This document shows positions 5,681 through 6,264 of a stretch of 6,264 nucleotides of DNA, piece after piece. Source of the DNA: JBBKXP01 sp038251315 (GTDB taxonomy: Bacteria; Pseudomonadota; Alphaproteobacteria; Rhodobacterales; Rhodobacteraceae); assembly GCA_038251315.1 (NCBI GenBank), contig JBBSBK010000136.1, forward strand, positions 1 through 6,264. Reading direction: 5' to 3'. Made by a program: the position numbers and the translations under genes. The notes under the pieces were generated by a model. It ran no database searches and was not told where the DNA came from. It saw nothing but the letters and a program-made list of their open reading frames with translations. Position 1 is the stretch's first letter. Every line of letters begins with the position of its first letter.

Positions 5681-6004
5681 ATGACCAAACTGACCAAAAC
5701 GCAAATCATCCACACCGCGCACCCGGGCGCGCCGACCGAACAGCCCGCCCCTGCCGCCGCATCCGAAGCTGAACCCACGCCCAAGCCGCGCACGCTGCGC
5801 GAGGGCACCAAGCAGGCCAAGCTGATCGCCATGCTGCGCGCACCGGAAGGTGCGACCATCGAGGAGATCATGGCTGCCACGAAATGGGCTTCGCACACGA
5901 TTAGAGGTGCGATGGCCGGGGCGCTGAAGAAAAAGCTCGGACTGACCATCACGTCAGAAAAGGTCGACGGTCGGGGGCGTTGCTACAAAACTTCGACCAC
6001 CTGA
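5681..6004 (+). CDS. DUF3489 domain protein, probable winged-helix
   Basis: A 107-residue protein whose C-terminal two thirds (about 38-104) match the DUF3489 pattern: TLREGTKQAKLIAMLRAPEG, then ATIEEIMAATKWASHTIRGA, then KKKLGLTITSEKVDGRGRCY. The helix, HTH (IEEIMAATKWASHTIRGAM), then strand-turn-strand (LTITSEKV-DGRGRCYK) layout is that of a winged helix, so DNA binding is plausible. The family has no known function that I can cite. The N-terminus MTKLTKTQII (1-10) resembles the MTKLTDTQL start of longer DUF3489 proteins, but a Pro/Ala-rich linker (14-37) replaces the usual N-terminal repeat, so this may be a shortened version. AAGGA (5669-5673) lies 7 nt before the ATG. It is the last gene of the cassette and a candidate regulator of it. 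The family call is firm; the DNA-binding role is inferred. Confidence 0.9.
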   Translation: MTKLTKTQIIHTAHPGAPTEQPAPAAASEAEPTPKPRTLREGTKQAKLIAMLRAPEGATIEEIMAATKWASHTIRGAMAGALKKKLGLTITSEKVDGRGRCYKTSTT

Positions 6005-6033
6005 TACGCCCGAGCCCAAGACCGCACATCATG

Positions 6034-6061
6034 ACCGTCGTCCTACCCGGGGCGGCGGTTT
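6034..6061 (+). terminator. Weak hairpin between convergent genes, possible terminator
   Basis: ACCGTCG (6034-6040) can pair with CGGCGGT (6053-6059) as a 7-bp GC-rich stem with one G-U pair and a 12-nt loop, followed on the plus strand by only TTTCTC (6059-6064, the first T being part of the stem). It lies in the 58-bp gap between two converging genes, where a terminator is expected. The large loop and short T tract make it weak. Confidence 0.3.
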
Positions 6062-6062
6062 C

Positions 6063-6257
6063 TCATTGCCAATTTAGCAGATCGCGGGCCGCCGCCTGCA
6101 GGATGTCCTGCGCCATTCGGGGCTCGCAAGTGTAGATGCCGCCGGGCTCGGGATCGCCGACGTTGTCCTCGAACCACTGCCGACCCTCATCAGAAATCGG
6201 GCGCAGAACGACGATGGTCCCGTGGTCGTTGATCTCGATGTGTTGCCAGTCGGACAT
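6063..6257 (-). CDS. Small hypothetical protein, convergent to the cassette
   Basis: A 64-residue acidic protein read leftward from ATG 6257. It has an initial strand pair (WQHIEINDHGTIVVLRPI, 4-21), a helix DEGRQWFEDNV (23-33), a Gly/Pro loop with PEPGGIYTCEPR (36-47) and a final helix MAQDILQAAARDLL (48-61). The LRP-S-EG--W---N---...GG-Y--EPR pattern recalls short hypothetical proteins common in alphaproteobacterial phages and genomic islands, whose role I do not know. Only 7 nt upstream are visible, so neither the ribosome-binding site nor any promoter can be judged. Its opposite direction shows that the rightward cassette ends at 6004 and that another transcription unit enters from the right. 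Confidence 0.7.
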   Translation of the reverse strand: MSDWQHIEINDHGTIVVLRPISDEGRQWFEDNVGDPEPGGIYTCEPRMAQDILQAAARDLLNWQ

Positions 6258-6264
6258 GAGCCAA

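Noticed and set aside
5429..5952. Minus-strand open frames (155 and 160 codons) opposite the 5444 and DUF3489 genes
   Set aside because: They are antisense to a confident DUF3489 gene and have low-complexity Gly- or Ser-rich products.
1..6264. CRISPR array, tRNA, rRNA or insertion sequence
   Set aside because: I saw no regularly spaced repeats, no tRNA cloverleaf, no rRNA-like sequence, no transposase and no terminal inverted repeats.

Overview
The window looks like part of a lambda-type tailed prophage, or the remnant of one, in a GC-rich alphaproteobacterium. A Rhodobacteraceae host (Paracoccus/Rhodobacter-like) is my best guess, from the high GC, the codon usage and the kinds of small proteins present. 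I see no integrase, att site or host housekeeping gene, so prophage status and host are inferences.

Left two thirds (1-4267, minus strand): a DNA-packaging and head-assembly operon, read right to left. The order is a small-terminase-like protein with an N-terminal helix-turn-helix, a large terminase of the lambda gpA family, a gpW-like head-tail joining protein, and a lambda-B-type portal protein that runs off the left edge. This matches the lambda order Nu1-A-W-B. The genes are packed tightly, with a 53-nt overlap, then a 5-nt gap, then a 2-nt gap. Together they recognise DNA, cut and pump it through the portal into the procapsid, and prepare the connector for the tail. The portal coding region is easy to miss because it has no stop inside the window.

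Middle (4268-4374): a 107-bp divergent intergenic region, locally AT-rich. It holds a 17-bp dyad and an imperfect direct repeat that looks like a decayed duplicate of the next gene's ribosome-binding site and start region.

Right third (4375-6004, plus strand): six very small genes of 71-107 codons, mostly close together and each with a clear Shine-Dalgarno. One belongs to DUF3489, with a probable winged-helix fold. One resembles DUF6900. One has the MSTRA...HFDGYP pattern seen in phage hypothetical proteins. Three I cannot name. A 102-bp gap (5125-5226) splits the set into two triplets. A last small gene (6063-6257, minus strand) converges on this cluster, with a weak possible terminator hairpin between.

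The packaging half is well understood by homology. The small-gene cassette beside the packaging genes is the uncharacterised part and the best place to look for an unknown accessory function such as regulation, anti-defence or host takeover. Nothing in the sequence proves any such role.
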